Notes: a model not told the origin generated them from the sequence alone. A stretch of 64,000 nt of DNA from Halodesulfovibrio spirochaetisodalis (GCF_001672295.1 NZ_JXMS01000009.1:61157-125156), one strand, 5' to 3'; positions 34,560-43,493 are shown, numbered from the stretch's first letter. Numbers and translations are program-made.

Positions 34560-35969
34560 TTATTCCTCAAGCCAGTTTTCCAGCAATGGCGGGGTGGAAA
34601 TATAGCTTATAGGCTTCCATCGGCACTGTGCGGTGAGTTCTACTCCATGTTGAATAACAGATACCGGCCTGTCAGATGACACAACAATCGCGATGATGTT
34701 TTTGTGCATGGCGGTGAAACGCAATGCTGAGTTAAATCGTGCGCCACGAGCTCTGTTTTCTCCAGGTACGGTACGTCCGTCCAGCAAGCAGGCAAAGCCA
34801 AGAAGGGTGGACGATTTGCTGATGTGCAGTGCCCCGTCAACTTTTGCCAGAGAACATGCGATGTCGATGTTTTCCGGCATGCTCAAATCCAGTGGAGTTT
34901 GCAGGGTTTGTCCTGCAATATTGCGCGGAATGGTGTTCAGGTCGAGTACGAGTGTACAACCGTGTTTGCGCTCGCGAGCCTGAATAACAACCTGCGTTGT
35001 ATGCTGGAAGATGCTGTGCTGTTGTTTCGGAGTCAGGCTTGATTCCAGCAAGGCTTCTTCCAGTTGCACGAGATTCGGGCGACGATTGGTCGCCAGAAAA
35101 TTACCGGATGCAAAGCTGCAAATGAGTTCTCCATCAAGCGAAACCATTCCGTGATTCCCTTCAAACGTGGCAATGATAGAGCCCGGAGGGAGTTCTCCTG
35201 AAGCAACACCAGCAAGGGTACAGCCGTCAGAAATAAGAAACCGCTCACTGTTTTCAACTGCCTGCAGGGTCTTTCGACAGTGCCGCAGGTTTACAAGCAG
35301 AGGTTGCTCCATACGCGGAAAGGATGCCTGAAAATGGACATGTTGCAGCAGGCGGGGTTCCACAAAAGCGATTTTTCCCCGCGGCCATGCTCCTTCTTCC
35401 CGTGTGTTCGAAATTCCAAGAATAGCATTTAATGTAGGGTAGATACGTAGATAGGTGTCCATCCCTAGTGCTTCGCTGCGTTTATCGATAATATAATCGC
35501 GGATAGCATGCTGTGCATACCCTTGCAGTACATAGCTGGAAGTGTCATTGCGCAATCCTGCGTCCTGACTGAACTCAGCGCATAGCTGGGTTGCTGCGTA
35601 TTCTAACCAGCGAAGTATAGGCCCTTTAGAGCATATGTCGGGGTATTCTTCTGTGAACCACATCTGGAAAGGCAGAGTTGTACAGGAACCGCCGTAACTG
35701 ATGAGTCCGGCAAGCTGTGGGTCTTCCACTGGAGCAAATTCAGGGAGCAAGATGTCAGAAACAGCTTCATGAAATGTCTGGAAAAGATCTTTAAGGCGTG
35801 GCTGGTGGCCGTCTAGCAGGTTTTGCGGGTCGAGGATGTAGAATGGGCCGTTTTTTTCGAGGCATATAATAAGTGCCACGCGACTCGGACCGGAGAAGTG
35901 AGATAGTCCATCACTTAACCCGTCCAGAATATTATAAATGCTCATTCTCCATTGAGCTGTATCTAGCAT
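34560..35969 (-). CDS. DisA-N/DACNV-type nucleotide-sensor-like protein
   Basis: 469 aa, soluble. The last 95 residues resemble the DisA-N (diadenylate cyclase) fold: DGALHISKSSTLLGFACLLDG from residue 378, RGARFNSAL at 408-416, then IIAIVVSSDRPVSVIQ. The DGA motif is kept, but the second catalytic motif (RHR in cyclases) reads RFN, so synthesis of c-di-AMP is unlikely. The architecture fits the DACNV class, proposed to sense nucleotides. The N-terminal 370 residues are unassigned. The start at 35969 follows GGGAGGAGG. It is divergent from the FliM/FliG hybrid. Confidence 0.65.
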   Translation of the reverse strand: MLDTAQWRMSIYNILDGLSDGLSHFSGPSRVALIICLEKNGPFYILDPQNLLDGHQPRLKDLFQTFHEAVSDILLPEFAPVEDPQLAGLISYGGSCTTLPFQMWFTEEYPDICSKGPILRWLEYAATQLCAEFSQDAGLRNDTSSYVLQGYAQHAIRDYIIDKRSEALGMDTYLRIYPTLNAILGISNTREEGAWPRGKIAFVEPRLLQHVHFQASFPRMEQPLLVNLRHCRKTLQAVENSERFLISDGCTLAGVASGELPPGSIIATFEGNHGMVSLDGELICSFASGNFLATNRRPNLVQLEEALLESSLTPKQQHSIFQHTTQVVIQARERKHGCTLVLDLNTIPRNIAGQTLQTPLDLSMPENIDIACSLAKVDGALHISKSSTLLGFACLLDGRTVPGENRARGARFNSALRFTAMHKNIIAIVVSSDRPVSVIQHGVELTAQCRWKPISYISTPPLLENWLEE

Positions 35970-36368
35970 CGTCACCGTTTCCTCCTCCCGACAATCAATG
36001 GTGTTATGTGCAACACCATTCCAAAAAGAAACAAAAAATCTGCAACGGATGTCCAAATTTTGCACAACAAAGAATAGAAGAGAAGTACAACTATTATCTG
36101 TTGGTGTGAGCACAAGTCTTTATGATAAAACAGAAAAATATGTGCTGAACTCCGTTTGTGTACTGGTTGGTAGGGTATATGCATGTTGGAAAAGGAGCAA
36201 GGCTTAGTGCACATTTTGAAGTGAATGTGCACAATAAAAGAGTATATATAATCATAATGGCAGCATAAAAAGTTTACTCTGTCGTATAGATATACAAAGC
36301 ATAATCGCTGCGCTTCAAATTTTCGGGGATAACTTGTCACACAGAACTATATGTTCAGGAAAAAGTTC
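35970..36368. other. Divergent promoter region
   Basis: A 399-bp gap between divergent genes. It holds the inverted repeat at 36207-36232 and a TATAAT at 36247-36252 without a matching -35 box. No gene is visible. Confidence 0.5.
36207..36232. promoter_or_regulatory. Inverted repeat GTGCACATT-N8-AATGTGCAC
   Basis: Perfect 9-bp arms with an 8-bp gap. They occupy the -35 region relative to TATAAT at 36247-36252, as expected for an activator or repressor site. The half site TGCACAT also occurs in the phage-type operator at 12089. Confidence 0.5.
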
Positions 36369-38405
36369 ATGACAAAGAAACGAAGAATGGGAAAAGTGCT
36401 CCCGCTTTATTTGCACCGCGCTGAGAATGCTCCCCCCGACCAGACAAAAACTCTGAAGAATTCGGTCATCAGGGGAGTAGAAGCAGACCCCGCTGTGTCA
36501 AAATCTGCTTCAGTAACTAGTAATGGAAACAGGGTACAGCTTGAGGTGACGCTCGATTTAGACCCGTGGTCTGATGAAGCATGGCAGGCGTCGTTAACAG
36601 GTGTTGAAAGTGACCTTGTAAGTGATCTGTTCGGTACGGCAAAACCGGAACCAAAGGCTAATGAGATAACAAAGGAAGAGGTGCAATGGCTGTTGAAACG
36701 CCCAGTGGAGCCGGATTCAGAAGCCTCTGAAAATGAATGTGAAGATCTGACCGGTTCTTTGGGACAGACAGGGACAGAAGAAGAGACCGTGTTTGGATTG
36801 CCTCCACAGCAACTTGCACAGGCACAAAAAAACGGAACGCTTACAGATCTATTAGCGTATAGATACCGCTCTGCTGCGCAGTTTCCCGTGCTCGATAAAA
36901 TTATGAGCACCTTTGCTTCAGGTGCCACCAAAAGGCTGCGGAATATTACAGGGCAGGCGTGTACTGTTGTTCCGGTTCGATCAGCCCGCGCGCCGTTTGA
37001 TGTCTGGCTTCGTATGGATCACCCCATCGCAACAACATTTTCCATGTATCCACTTGAAGGCGTGGGAATGATCGGGATAGAGCGCGAACTTGCAGTAGGG
37101 CTCATGCATTCGACATATTCAGCAGGGGGGCAGGAATCTGTCCAATCTATGCTGCGCAGGGTGACAGCACAAAAATCTTCTAAAGGCGGCAGTGGGTGTT
37201 CTGTTGCCTACAGTATTATGCGTCATGTGCTGCATCTATTGCTGCTGGATATGGAGTGGGCACTGGCTCCGTTCTACGAAGTAGAATCCACGCATGGCAG
37301 AGCAGATGAACAGGCATGGTCCAGCAAGCACTTCTGGTTGGATGAACCATGTATTGTGTGCGAATTTTCAGTCAGCATGGACGCTGAGTCTCATACAGGT
37401 GAGAACAAAGAACTCAGTGGCACCATGATGATGGTGTTTCCTGAAAAAATGTTGAAGCTGATCCTGCCGATTCTTTCAGGGGAGCAGGAGATACTTGTTC
37501 CAGAATTTTCAGAGCTTGATGCGTCTGCCATTGAGTGTTTTACGCGTCTGGATGATGCGGCATTACGCGACGAGTTGGCGCAGCAGCACCCGCTGTCTTC
37601 AGCTGTTATATTGTCCCAGCTCTCAGAGGATAGAAGAAATGGTCTTCTGGAAAAGATGGACAGAGAAAAAAGGGAAGCCATAGAACGCAGGGCAGGCCAC
37701 AGGGCTGGTATAGAGGTTGTTCTGTCTGAGTCACAGCAATTTGTGGCATCAGTTCTTGCTCTGAGTGAGAGTCATGCAGCGCAGGTGCTCAGAAGCTTTT
37801 CACCGGAGGCTGCAGCAGGATTTTTACGTGAAGCAGGGAAACTACCTTCTCTGTATGCAGAGCAGGTGAATGCCCTTTTGAAACAGCGTAATAGTTCTAT
37901 TGTGAGTGTGGGAGCACTGGTAGTGGACAGCGCACTTGTCCGGCGTTTGATGATACGCGCCATTGCTGCAGAAGATATGGCAAAGGTAGTGGCCTTGTGC
38001 CGTAATGACAGAATTCATATGCCGTTTGCTCCTGTTCGCTCAGTGCCTGCACAGACCGTAGCAGCTATGCTGCGTAGTGAGCCCGTGGCTATTCAGCGGG
38101 CTGTTGTTGCCTTGTTGTTGAAAACAGATCGTGAATATGCTGCAGAGCTGTTAGGAGCGTTTGAACCTGATGAGCAGCAAGCAATTGTTTGTCAGCTTGA
38201 GTATGCCAAACGTATCGAGCCAGAATTCATAACGCTTCTGGAAAACTCGCTTGTACGAGAGCTGGAAACAGGGGCAGACACAGAAACACTGGCAATGCCT
38301 GAGCAGGAGCAATGGGCAACATCCGGTACTGTTGAGTGGCTGCTGAATGAGGTCGGCTGTAACGAAAAGATGAGCAGCAGCAGAAAGGATAGTTTGAAAG
38401 AATAG
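36369..38405 (+). CDS. FliM-like / FliG-middle-domain hybrid switch protein
   Basis: 678 aa. Residues about 170-390 resemble FliM: RYRSAAQFPVLDKIM, RLRNITGQACTVVPV, FDVWLRMDHPIATTFSMYPLEGVGMIGIERELAVGLM, then VCEFSVSMDAE...LSGTMMMVFPEKMLKLILPIL. The C-terminal third is helical. Its last part (VAAMLRSEPVAIQRAVVALLLKTDREYAAELLGAFEPDEQQAIVCQL...RIEPEFITLLENSLVREL) follows the FliG middle-domain pattern. FliM and FliG form the flagellar switch, normally as separate proteins. No FliM CheY-binding N-terminal motif is evident, and no flagellar genes lie nearby. The start at 36369 is preferred for AGGAA; ATG at 36351 is possible. Confidence 0.7.
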   Translation: MTKKRRMGKVLPLYLHRAENAPPDQTKTLKNSVIRGVEADPAVSKSASVTSNGNRVQLEVTLDLDPWSDEAWQASLTGVESDLVSDLFGTAKPEPKANEITKEEVQWLLKRPVEPDSEASENECEDLTGSLGQTGTEEETVFGLPPQQLAQAQKNGTLTDLLAYRYRSAAQFPVLDKIMSTFASGATKRLRNITGQACTVVPVRSARAPFDVWLRMDHPIATTFSMYPLEGVGMIGIERELAVGLMHSTYSAGGQESVQSMLRRVTAQKSSKGGSGCSVAYSIMRHVLHLLLLDMEWALAPFYEVESTHGRADEQAWSSKHFWLDEPCIVCEFSVSMDAESHTGENKELSGTMMMVFPEKMLKLILPILSGEQEILVPEFSELDASAIECFTRLDDAALRDELAQQHPLSSAVILSQLSEDRRNGLLEKMDREKREAIERRAGHRAGIEVVLSESQQFVASVLALSESHAAQVLRSFSPEAAAGFLREAGKLPSLYAEQVNALLKQRNSSIVSVGALVVDSALVRRLMIRAIAAEDMAKVVALCRNDRIHMPFAPVRSVPAQTVAAMLRSEPVAIQRAVVALLLKTDREYAAELLGAFEPDEQQAIVCQLEYAKRIEPEFITLLENSLVRELETGADTETLAMPEQEQWATSGTVEWLLNEVGCNEKMSSSRKDSLKE

Positions 38406-38444
38406 TTTGGAAGAATGTTCTTTTTTGCTGAATGAAATATCAAT

Positions 38445-38494
38445 AAAAAAGTCAGGCAGATACAAAATGAAAACTGTATCTGCCTGACTTTTTT
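38445..38494. terminator. Bidirectional terminator between convergent genes
   Basis: Long arms AAAAAAGTCAGGCAGATAC and GTATCTGCCTGACTTTTTT around a 12-nt loop. Confidence 0.9.
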
Positions 38495-38568
38495 ACTATC
38501 GTATGATCAAGCTAAACACGACGCCTGAAATGTGGCGTTGGTAGATTGCTATCTGAAATGATTGCGGA

Positions 38569-40542
38569 CTAGCGGTTATTGATGGAAAACGGTGAGGTTT
38601 TTCCCTGTCCTGATGTGTTGCTGCGACGCTGTGCAGGCTTTTGGCTGCCCCCACGTTTCGTCTGCTGTTTACCTTTGCTTTGCCCGTTGCGGTTCTGGGA
38701 ACCGCCTTTTTTACCAGATTGTTTTTCTGAGCCTTTTGCAGCGTAGGCCCCGCGATTGCCTCGAGAAGCTTTGCTTCCTTTACGTCCAACACTCGGCATG
38801 AGGATGTGATGTTGGCGCAGGCGTTCTGCATCTGTGCGGGCTACAGCAATCTTGTTTCCTTTTTCATCAATACCGGCATAGTAGGCAGCAGTAGCCACCG
38901 TTCCCGGAGTAGGGATAAAGCATTGCACCTGCTGCGGCTGCCAGCCTCTGGAACGGAGCCAGTTACCAAGCTCGTGCATGTGGTTGTCAGTACAACCGGG
39001 GAATGCACTCATAAGGTATGGGATAACATACTGTTCTTTCCCAGCCTGTTCAGAGTATTTTTTAAATGCCGCGAGGAAATTTTCGAACGATGCGAGACCT
39101 GGCTTGCGCATGCTGTGAAGAACGCTGTCACAGATATGTTCAGGTGCAACTTTAAGCTGTCCACCTGTAAATTCCATAGTGTATGCACGCAGAGCGGTTT
39201 CTTCTTTTTGTGCAAGGTCGTAGCGCACCCCACTGGCGACACGTACATTTTTAATCCCTTTGATCTTCTGGATGTCCCGCAGCAGGTGGATTCCTTCAGC
39301 CTGATTCACGGCAAACTGGGAGCAGACTTTAGGATGCATGCAGCTTTTTCGCTTACACTTTTCCGGATTTGCTTTGCAGTGTGCCTGCCACATATTTGCG
39401 GAAGGTCCGCCCACATCACTGATGGAGCCGTTAAAGCGTTGGTTGTGAGTAAGGGATTCAACTTCACGCATGATGGATTCTTTGCTTCGGGAAGCAATTC
39501 TTCTGCCCTGATGCAAAGCCAGTGAGCAGAATGAACAACCGCCCCCACAACCTCGGTGGGTCGTGATGCTTGTAGTCATCATAGCGACGCAGGGGATTGT
39601 ATCTTTATAAGCCGGATGCTGTGTTTTTGCGTACGGCAATCCGTATAATTCATCCATTTCCTCTTCGGAAAGTGGAAGCGCAGGTGGAGCAAGCAGTACA
39701 GCACGTTTGCCCACAGGCTGGATTGCCCAGCCGTCAGCTTCCTGAACATGGCGCTCAAGCGTGAGCGTTGCAGTCATGAGCTGCTTTGCATCTGCTTCGA
39801 TAGCTTCGTGCGACGGAATTTCAACTATTTTTGCCTGCGGCGGTAAGTCCTCACGGCTTCCCATGTAGGCTATACCCCGCACTTCCTGCGCAATGTAGGA
39901 AAACGGTGTGCCGGAAGTCTCACCATACTGGTCGAGCACATGGGCAAGGTGCAGCATGGCATATTCGCCCATGCCGTAGACAACACAGTCTGCTTTACTG
40001 TCCAGTAGAATGGAGCGACGCAGCTTGTCTGTCCAGAAGTCATAATGGGTAATGCGGCGCAATGATGCTTCAATGCCGCCAATAACAACCGGCAGTTGCG
40101 GGAAGGCGCTGCGTACAAGGTTTGAGTAGACAATGGTGGCACGGTTCGGACGGGAACCGGCTTTACCGCCCGGCGTATACGCATCATCATGGCGTTTTTT
40201 GCGGAATGCTGTGTAGTGCGCGAGCATGGAATCAATTGCACCTGCACTGACAGAAGCAAAGAGTCTTGGACGTCCCATAACGAGCAGATCGTCTGGCGTG
40301 TCCCAGCGTGGCTGGGCAACTATACCTACACGGTATCCGTGCGCTACAAGCCAGCGTCCAAGAAGGGAAGCGGCAAAACTTGGGTGATCAACATATGAGT
40401 CACCGGTAACGAAGAGAATATCAAGCTCGTCCCAGCCGAGTTTTTCCATTTCCTTTTTGGACATGGGAAGAAATTCCGGCTGATCAAGCGGGGCGCGTCC
40501 TAATACAGGGCGGGCAGAGTTATGATTCCATGTTTTTGTCAT
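38569..40542 (-). CDS. YgiQ-family radical SAM protein
   Basis: 657 aa. The N-terminal B12-binding-like part (ELDILFVTGDSYVDHPSFAASLLGRWLVAHGYRVGIVAQP) is followed by the radical SAM core with the cluster motif CGGGCSFCSLALHQG, and LKVAPEHICDSVLHSMRKPG downstream. YgiQ proteins are of unknown substrate. The last 70 residues are a Gly/Ser/Lys/Arg/Gln-rich tail, suggesting nucleic-acid contact. The start is uncertain: ATG at 40542 has no clear ribosome binding site, and a TTG at 40584 is in frame. Confidence 0.88.
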   Translation of the reverse strand: MTKTWNHNSARPVLGRAPLDQPEFLPMSKKEMEKLGWDELDILFVTGDSYVDHPSFAASLLGRWLVAHGYRVGIVAQPRWDTPDDLLVMGRPRLFASVSAGAIDSMLAHYTAFRKKRHDDAYTPGGKAGSRPNRATIVYSNLVRSAFPQLPVVIGGIEASLRRITHYDFWTDKLRRSILLDSKADCVVYGMGEYAMLHLAHVLDQYGETSGTPFSYIAQEVRGIAYMGSREDLPPQAKIVEIPSHEAIEADAKQLMTATLTLERHVQEADGWAIQPVGKRAVLLAPPALPLSEEEMDELYGLPYAKTQHPAYKDTIPCVAMMTTSITTHRGCGGGCSFCSLALHQGRRIASRSKESIMREVESLTHNQRFNGSISDVGGPSANMWQAHCKANPEKCKRKSCMHPKVCSQFAVNQAEGIHLLRDIQKIKGIKNVRVASGVRYDLAQKEETALRAYTMEFTGGQLKVAPEHICDSVLHSMRKPGLASFENFLAAFKKYSEQAGKEQYVIPYLMSAFPGCTDNHMHELGNWLRSRGWQPQQVQCFIPTPGTVATAAYYAGIDEKGNKIAVARTDAERLRQHHILMPSVGRKGSKASRGNRGAYAAKGSEKQSGKKGGSQNRNGQSKGKQQTKRGGSQKPAQRRSNTSGQGKTSPFSINNR

Positions 40543-40629
40543 GGGCGGAATATAAGGATTGCATAGTGGTCTGGCAATAGACAATACCGGTAAGGTCTAA
40601 ATAACCGCACGGTATTTGGCAGAGAGAGG

Positions 40630-41274
40630 TTACATGTCCATGAGAAGGCTGACGAGTGAGGCACAGCCGAAAATAATGATGATAGTGCCTGACACCTTAC
40701 TGATGAGTCTGCTGTGTTCTTTTACGTAGTTACGCATGGCATTGGCAAAGAAAGAAAGACCGCACCACCAGATGGCAGAACCAAGAAAAACACCAAGTAC
40801 AAGTGCGACTGCGCCGGGAGCACCTGCGTCACCGTCTATTCCAAATGTGGCAAATATGACTGTAAAAGCGATGATGGTTCCCGGATTCATGGCTGTGAGT
40901 ATAAAGGTACTGGCGCAGGCAGTGAGAAGGCTCGGTTTGACATATTCTTCAGTAATATTTTCTGCATCTGTCACAAACACAGGGCGCTGGCGTAGCATGT
41001 GGACGCCAATAGCGAGAAATAACAAGCCGCCTGCAAGCCTGATTACTGAGCTGGATTCTGTAATTAGATTCGTAATCGCAACAAGCCCGAAGGCTGCGAC
41101 TGCTCCGTAAAATAGATCAGCAGAAGCAGCACCGAGCCCTGAAATAAACCCGACGAGTTTTCCGTATTTTAGTGTCCTGTGGACACACAAAATACCGACT
41201 GGGCCAACCGGAGCTGCAATGGTTAGTCCGATTAACAGACCTTTGAGGAAAAAGAAAATAAGGGCAAGGCTCAT
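40630..41274 (-). CDS. LysE/RhtB-family amino acid exporter
   Basis: 214 aa with six predicted membrane segments. LIGLTIAAPVGPVGILCVHRTLKYGKLVGFISGLGAASADLFYG is the LysE-family signature, and TAMNPGTIIAFTVIFA the second conserved loop. It exports amino acids or related compounds; the substrate is not predictable. AGGA lies 11 bases ahead of the start. Confidence 0.9.
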   Translation of the reverse strand: MSLALIFFFLKGLLIGLTIAAPVGPVGILCVHRTLKYGKLVGFISGLGAASADLFYGAVAAFGLVAITNLITESSSVIRLAGGLLFLAIGVHMLRQRPVFVTDAENITEEYVKPSLLTACASTFILTAMNPGTIIAFTVIFATFGIDGDAGAPGAVALVLGVFLGSAIWWCGLSFFANAMRNYVKEHSRLISKVSGTIIIIFGCASLVSLLMDM

Positions 41275-41392
41275 TGCTGATGGTCATCCTGTGGGAATAC
41301 GTATCATGAAAATTGAGTGAAGTAGTTCCACATCATATCGTAAAAAAGCTTTTATAGGAGCTACATATTTATCGTCAGGTGTTGGGATATAA

Positions 41393-41422
41393 AAAAAGTC
41401 GACTGTTACGTCGACTTTTTTG
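41393..41422 (-). terminator. Terminator of the EF-hand gene
   Basis: Arms AAAGTCGAC and GTCGACTTT (41395-41418). On the minus strand the hairpin is followed by seven T. Confidence 0.75.
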
Positions 41423-41438
41423 TAAGCATGTGTGCTGG

Positions 41439-41783
41439 TTATTTTTTCGGTGGGTTGATGAGCTCTGGTGCACCGGAAGGCTTTTTGCCCCCCATCTTGC
41501 TACCCATTCCGCCCATTTTTCCACCCATCATACCGCCGCCTTTTTTACCGCCGGTATTGTGGCCGGAAATAAAGCCGTTCCATTCTTCCTGAGAAATGCC
41601 TTTAGAATCGTCTTTATCAATAGTCTGGAAGGCAAGCTCTTTCATGGAAGGGTAGGTTTTGGAAAATTCTTCCCAGCTCACTTCAGAGTCATTGTTTGTA
41701 TCCATTTTCTCAAATTTAGATTGAGCGGATGCTGCTGTGGCAAAAATGCAAACAAGAGCGAGGGCAAACAGAATTTTTTTCAT
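41439..41783 (-). CDS. Exported EF-hand protein
   Basis: 114 aa. A signal peptide (residues 1-20, ending SAQS) precedes two EF-hand calcium loops, DTNNDSEVSWEEF and DKDDSKGISQEEW, then a Gly/Met/Lys-rich tail (GGGMMGGKMGGMGSKMGGK) and PELINPPKK. It probably binds calcium in the periplasm; the Met-rich tail might bind copper-like metals (weak inference). AAGGAG is well placed. Single gene. Confidence 0.8.
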   Translation of the reverse strand: MKKILFALALVCIFATAASAQSKFEKMDTNNDSEVSWEEFSKTYPSMKELAFQTIDKDDSKGISQEEWNGFISGHNTGGKKGGGMMGGKMGGMGSKMGGKKPSGAPELINPPKK

Positions 41784-42036
41784 AGTTTCTCCTTGTGCAG
41801 CAGGTTGTTATTACAACACAGCGCAGGTTATGCACGCACAGGACGTACTGCAGACAGCATGCAGTACCCATGTGTTATGATTGAGTATGCAGCAGCGGGC
41901 AGAAGGATTTCTGCCATGCAGCCTAAGCGGAGGTAGAATACTCAGTAATCAGGGCTGCGTCTACTGTGTAAAAAAACTATACACCTTGTGTGCTATCTGC
42001 TGGCTTTTGTTCAGAGACTTGCAGGTATAAAAACAG

Positions 42037-42068
42037 AAAAGGCCTCTTTCATATGAAAGAGGCCTTTG
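42037..42068 (-). terminator. Terminator of tRNA-Asn copy 1
   Basis: Arms AAAGGCCTCTTTC and GAAAGAGGCCTTT around ATAT, directly 3' of the tRNA on the minus strand. Confidence 0.85.
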
Positions 42069-42073
42069 AAATC

Positions 42074-42149
42074 TGGCTCCTCGAGTAGGACTTGAACCTA
42101 CAACCTAGTGATTAACAGTCACCCGCTCTGCCTATTGAGCCATCGAGGA
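42074..42149 (-). tRNA. tRNA-Asn (GTT), copy 1
   Basis: 76 nt including an encoded CCA. The acceptor stem TCCTCGA/TCGAGGA, the anticodon loop CTGTTAA (anticodon GTT) between GGTGA and TCACT, and the T arm GTAGG-TTCAAGT-CCTAC are all intact. It is the most distal of six identical copies, separated from the others by a 1-kb insert that carries a membrane-protein gene. It has its own promoter (42186-42214) and terminator. Confidence 0.97.
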
Positions 42150-42185
42150 ATATTGTGTGCTTCGGTTTCCCTCAGCGCGAAAATG

Positions 42186-42214
42186 TGTTTACGGATTTGC
42201 ACCGTGCTCGTCAA
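42186..42214 (-). promoter_or_regulatory. Promoter of tRNA-Asn copy 1
   Basis: TTGACG (42209-42214) and TAAACA (42186-42191) with a 17-bp spacer on the minus strand. Confidence 0.7.
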
Positions 42215-42336
42215 TAAAAAAATATAATAAAAATGAAAAAAGTGAAAATGTGCCTGCTGATAGACGTGTGCAGAACAGAGCGTGTATGTTGCTGTGACGT
42301 TTTGGTGCAGGTGCAACTATTTGATTCTATAACAGA

Positions 42337-42987
42337 TTATTTTTTACTAAGACCATTTGGGGTGTAGGGAGACCACGTCATGTGTGATTCCCCGTCGTTG
42401 AGGGTGGTTAAGAACAGTTGTATTTTTTTGCCGTTATCAAGCTCACAAATTAACTTTCCCTCATAAAAGTCATCAAGGTCGGTGAGTCTGATGCATTTGG
42501 CTCCCTGATATGGCTCCGGAGTAGATGGATCTTTTAACAGCGTCGTAGCCATAGCAGGAAGGTATTCATTTGCAGAATCGTATTCAGCAATCATCATTGG
42601 AATAAGAACACAGGCAAGTGTTATTTGTACACTGAGGACAATGGTGGCAAGCCAGAAAGGTGTTTTGCTTTTTTTCAGAATATTGCAACGCTTCCATAAG
42701 TACGGCAGTCCAAGAATGATCCAGCCCCAGTGGGGTGGGGTGATACCTCGGTGCAAAAGCATTCTACGATCTATGCTGAGTAGAACTATTCCAAAAATAA
42801 ACGTCGTGGTGTCAGGAACATTGTCCAGAAGGGTACTGCTGAAGGCAACACCCATAACGAGCACTGGGTAAAAAATATACATCCAGATGCACCAGTCGCC
42901 ACTGGCTGCTGTTTGCAATTGTGCATTGTCAGTATTGAGTTCGTTGTCAGCAGGTGAAGGTGAGTTTGATACCACGTGTTTCCTCAT
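42337..42987 (-). CDS. Membrane protein of unknown function within the tRNA array
   Basis: 216 aa. A polar N-terminus of about 30 residues is followed by hydrophobic segments at about 33-52, 63-75, 85-98 and 113-134, and a soluble C-terminal domain (CIRLTDLDDFYEGKLICELDNGKKIQLFLTTLNDGESHMTW). No family recognised. No good ribosome binding site precedes the ATG. It stands alone between tRNA-Asn copies 1 and 2, in the same direction, so it may mark an insertion into the array. Confidence 0.6.
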   Translation of the reverse strand: MRKHVVSNSPSPADNELNTDNAQLQTAASGDWCIWMYIFYPVLVMGVAFSSTLLDNVPDTTTFIFGIVLLSIDRRMLLHRGITPPHWGWIILGLPYLWKRCNILKKSKTPFWLATIVLSVQITLACVLIPMMIAEYDSANEYLPAMATTLLKDPSTPEPYQGAKCIRLTDLDDFYEGKLICELDNGKKIQLFLTTLNDGESHMTWSPYTPNGLSKK

Positions 42988-43127
42988 TGTTATGTGTTGA
43001 TGTTGTCCAGAGCAATTTGACGTATTGCTTTGGAACAGGAGTACGTTGATATCTGTCTTGTACTGAGGAAAGTGTTAATGAGGTGTTAAGATCTTGTGAA
43101 TTAGTAAGTGGTGGGAAGATATAAATA

Positions 43128-43160
43128 AAAAAAGCCTCTTTCTTACGAAAGAGGCTTTTA
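43128..43160 (-). terminator. Terminator of tRNA-Asn copy 2
   Basis: Arms AAAAGCCTCTTTC and GAAAGAGGCTTTT around TTAC, with a T run on the minus strand. Confidence 0.85.
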
Positions 43161-43165
43161 TAATC

Positions 43166-43241
43166 TGGCTCCTCGAGTAGGACTTGAACCTACAACCTAG
43201 TGATTAACAGTCACCCGCTCTGCCTATTGAGCCATCGAGGA
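43166..43241 (-). tRNA. tRNA-Asn (GTT), copy 2
   Basis: Identical to copy 1 over all 76 nt, CCA encoded. Promoter at 43280-43308. It belongs to the first of two 328-bp tandem units. The 5' flank forms a leader hairpin TGAGG/CCTCA just ahead of the mature end. Confidence 0.97.
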
Positions 43242-43279
43242 ATATGTTTGCTTGAGGTGTTTCCCTCAGTGCGGAAAAG

Positions 43280-43308
43280 CTTTTATGGAAAAGTGGGTAG
43301 AGCGTCAA
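43280..43308 (-). promoter_or_regulatory. Promoter of tRNA-Asn copy 2
   Basis: TTGACG (43303-43308) and TAAAAG (43280-43285), 17-bp spacer. Confidence 0.65.
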
Positions 43309-43453
43309 GCAGAAAAAGTAAAAAAGAGTATTTTTTACTGATCATGATGCAGGAACTGCTTCTCTGAAGCGTTGTAACATTATATGGAGTGTTTTAGGTG
43401 CCAGCCAAATGGCTTGAGGGTGGAGATTAAATGTTGCGGCGGGGAGTTGCGCA

Positions 43454-43487
43454 TAAAAAAAGCCTCTTTCTTATGAAAGAGGCTTTT
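43454..43487 (-). terminator. Terminator of tRNA-Asn copy 3
   Basis: Same hairpin as for copy 2 with a TTAT loop. Confidence 0.85.
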
Positions 43488-43493
43488 GAAATC

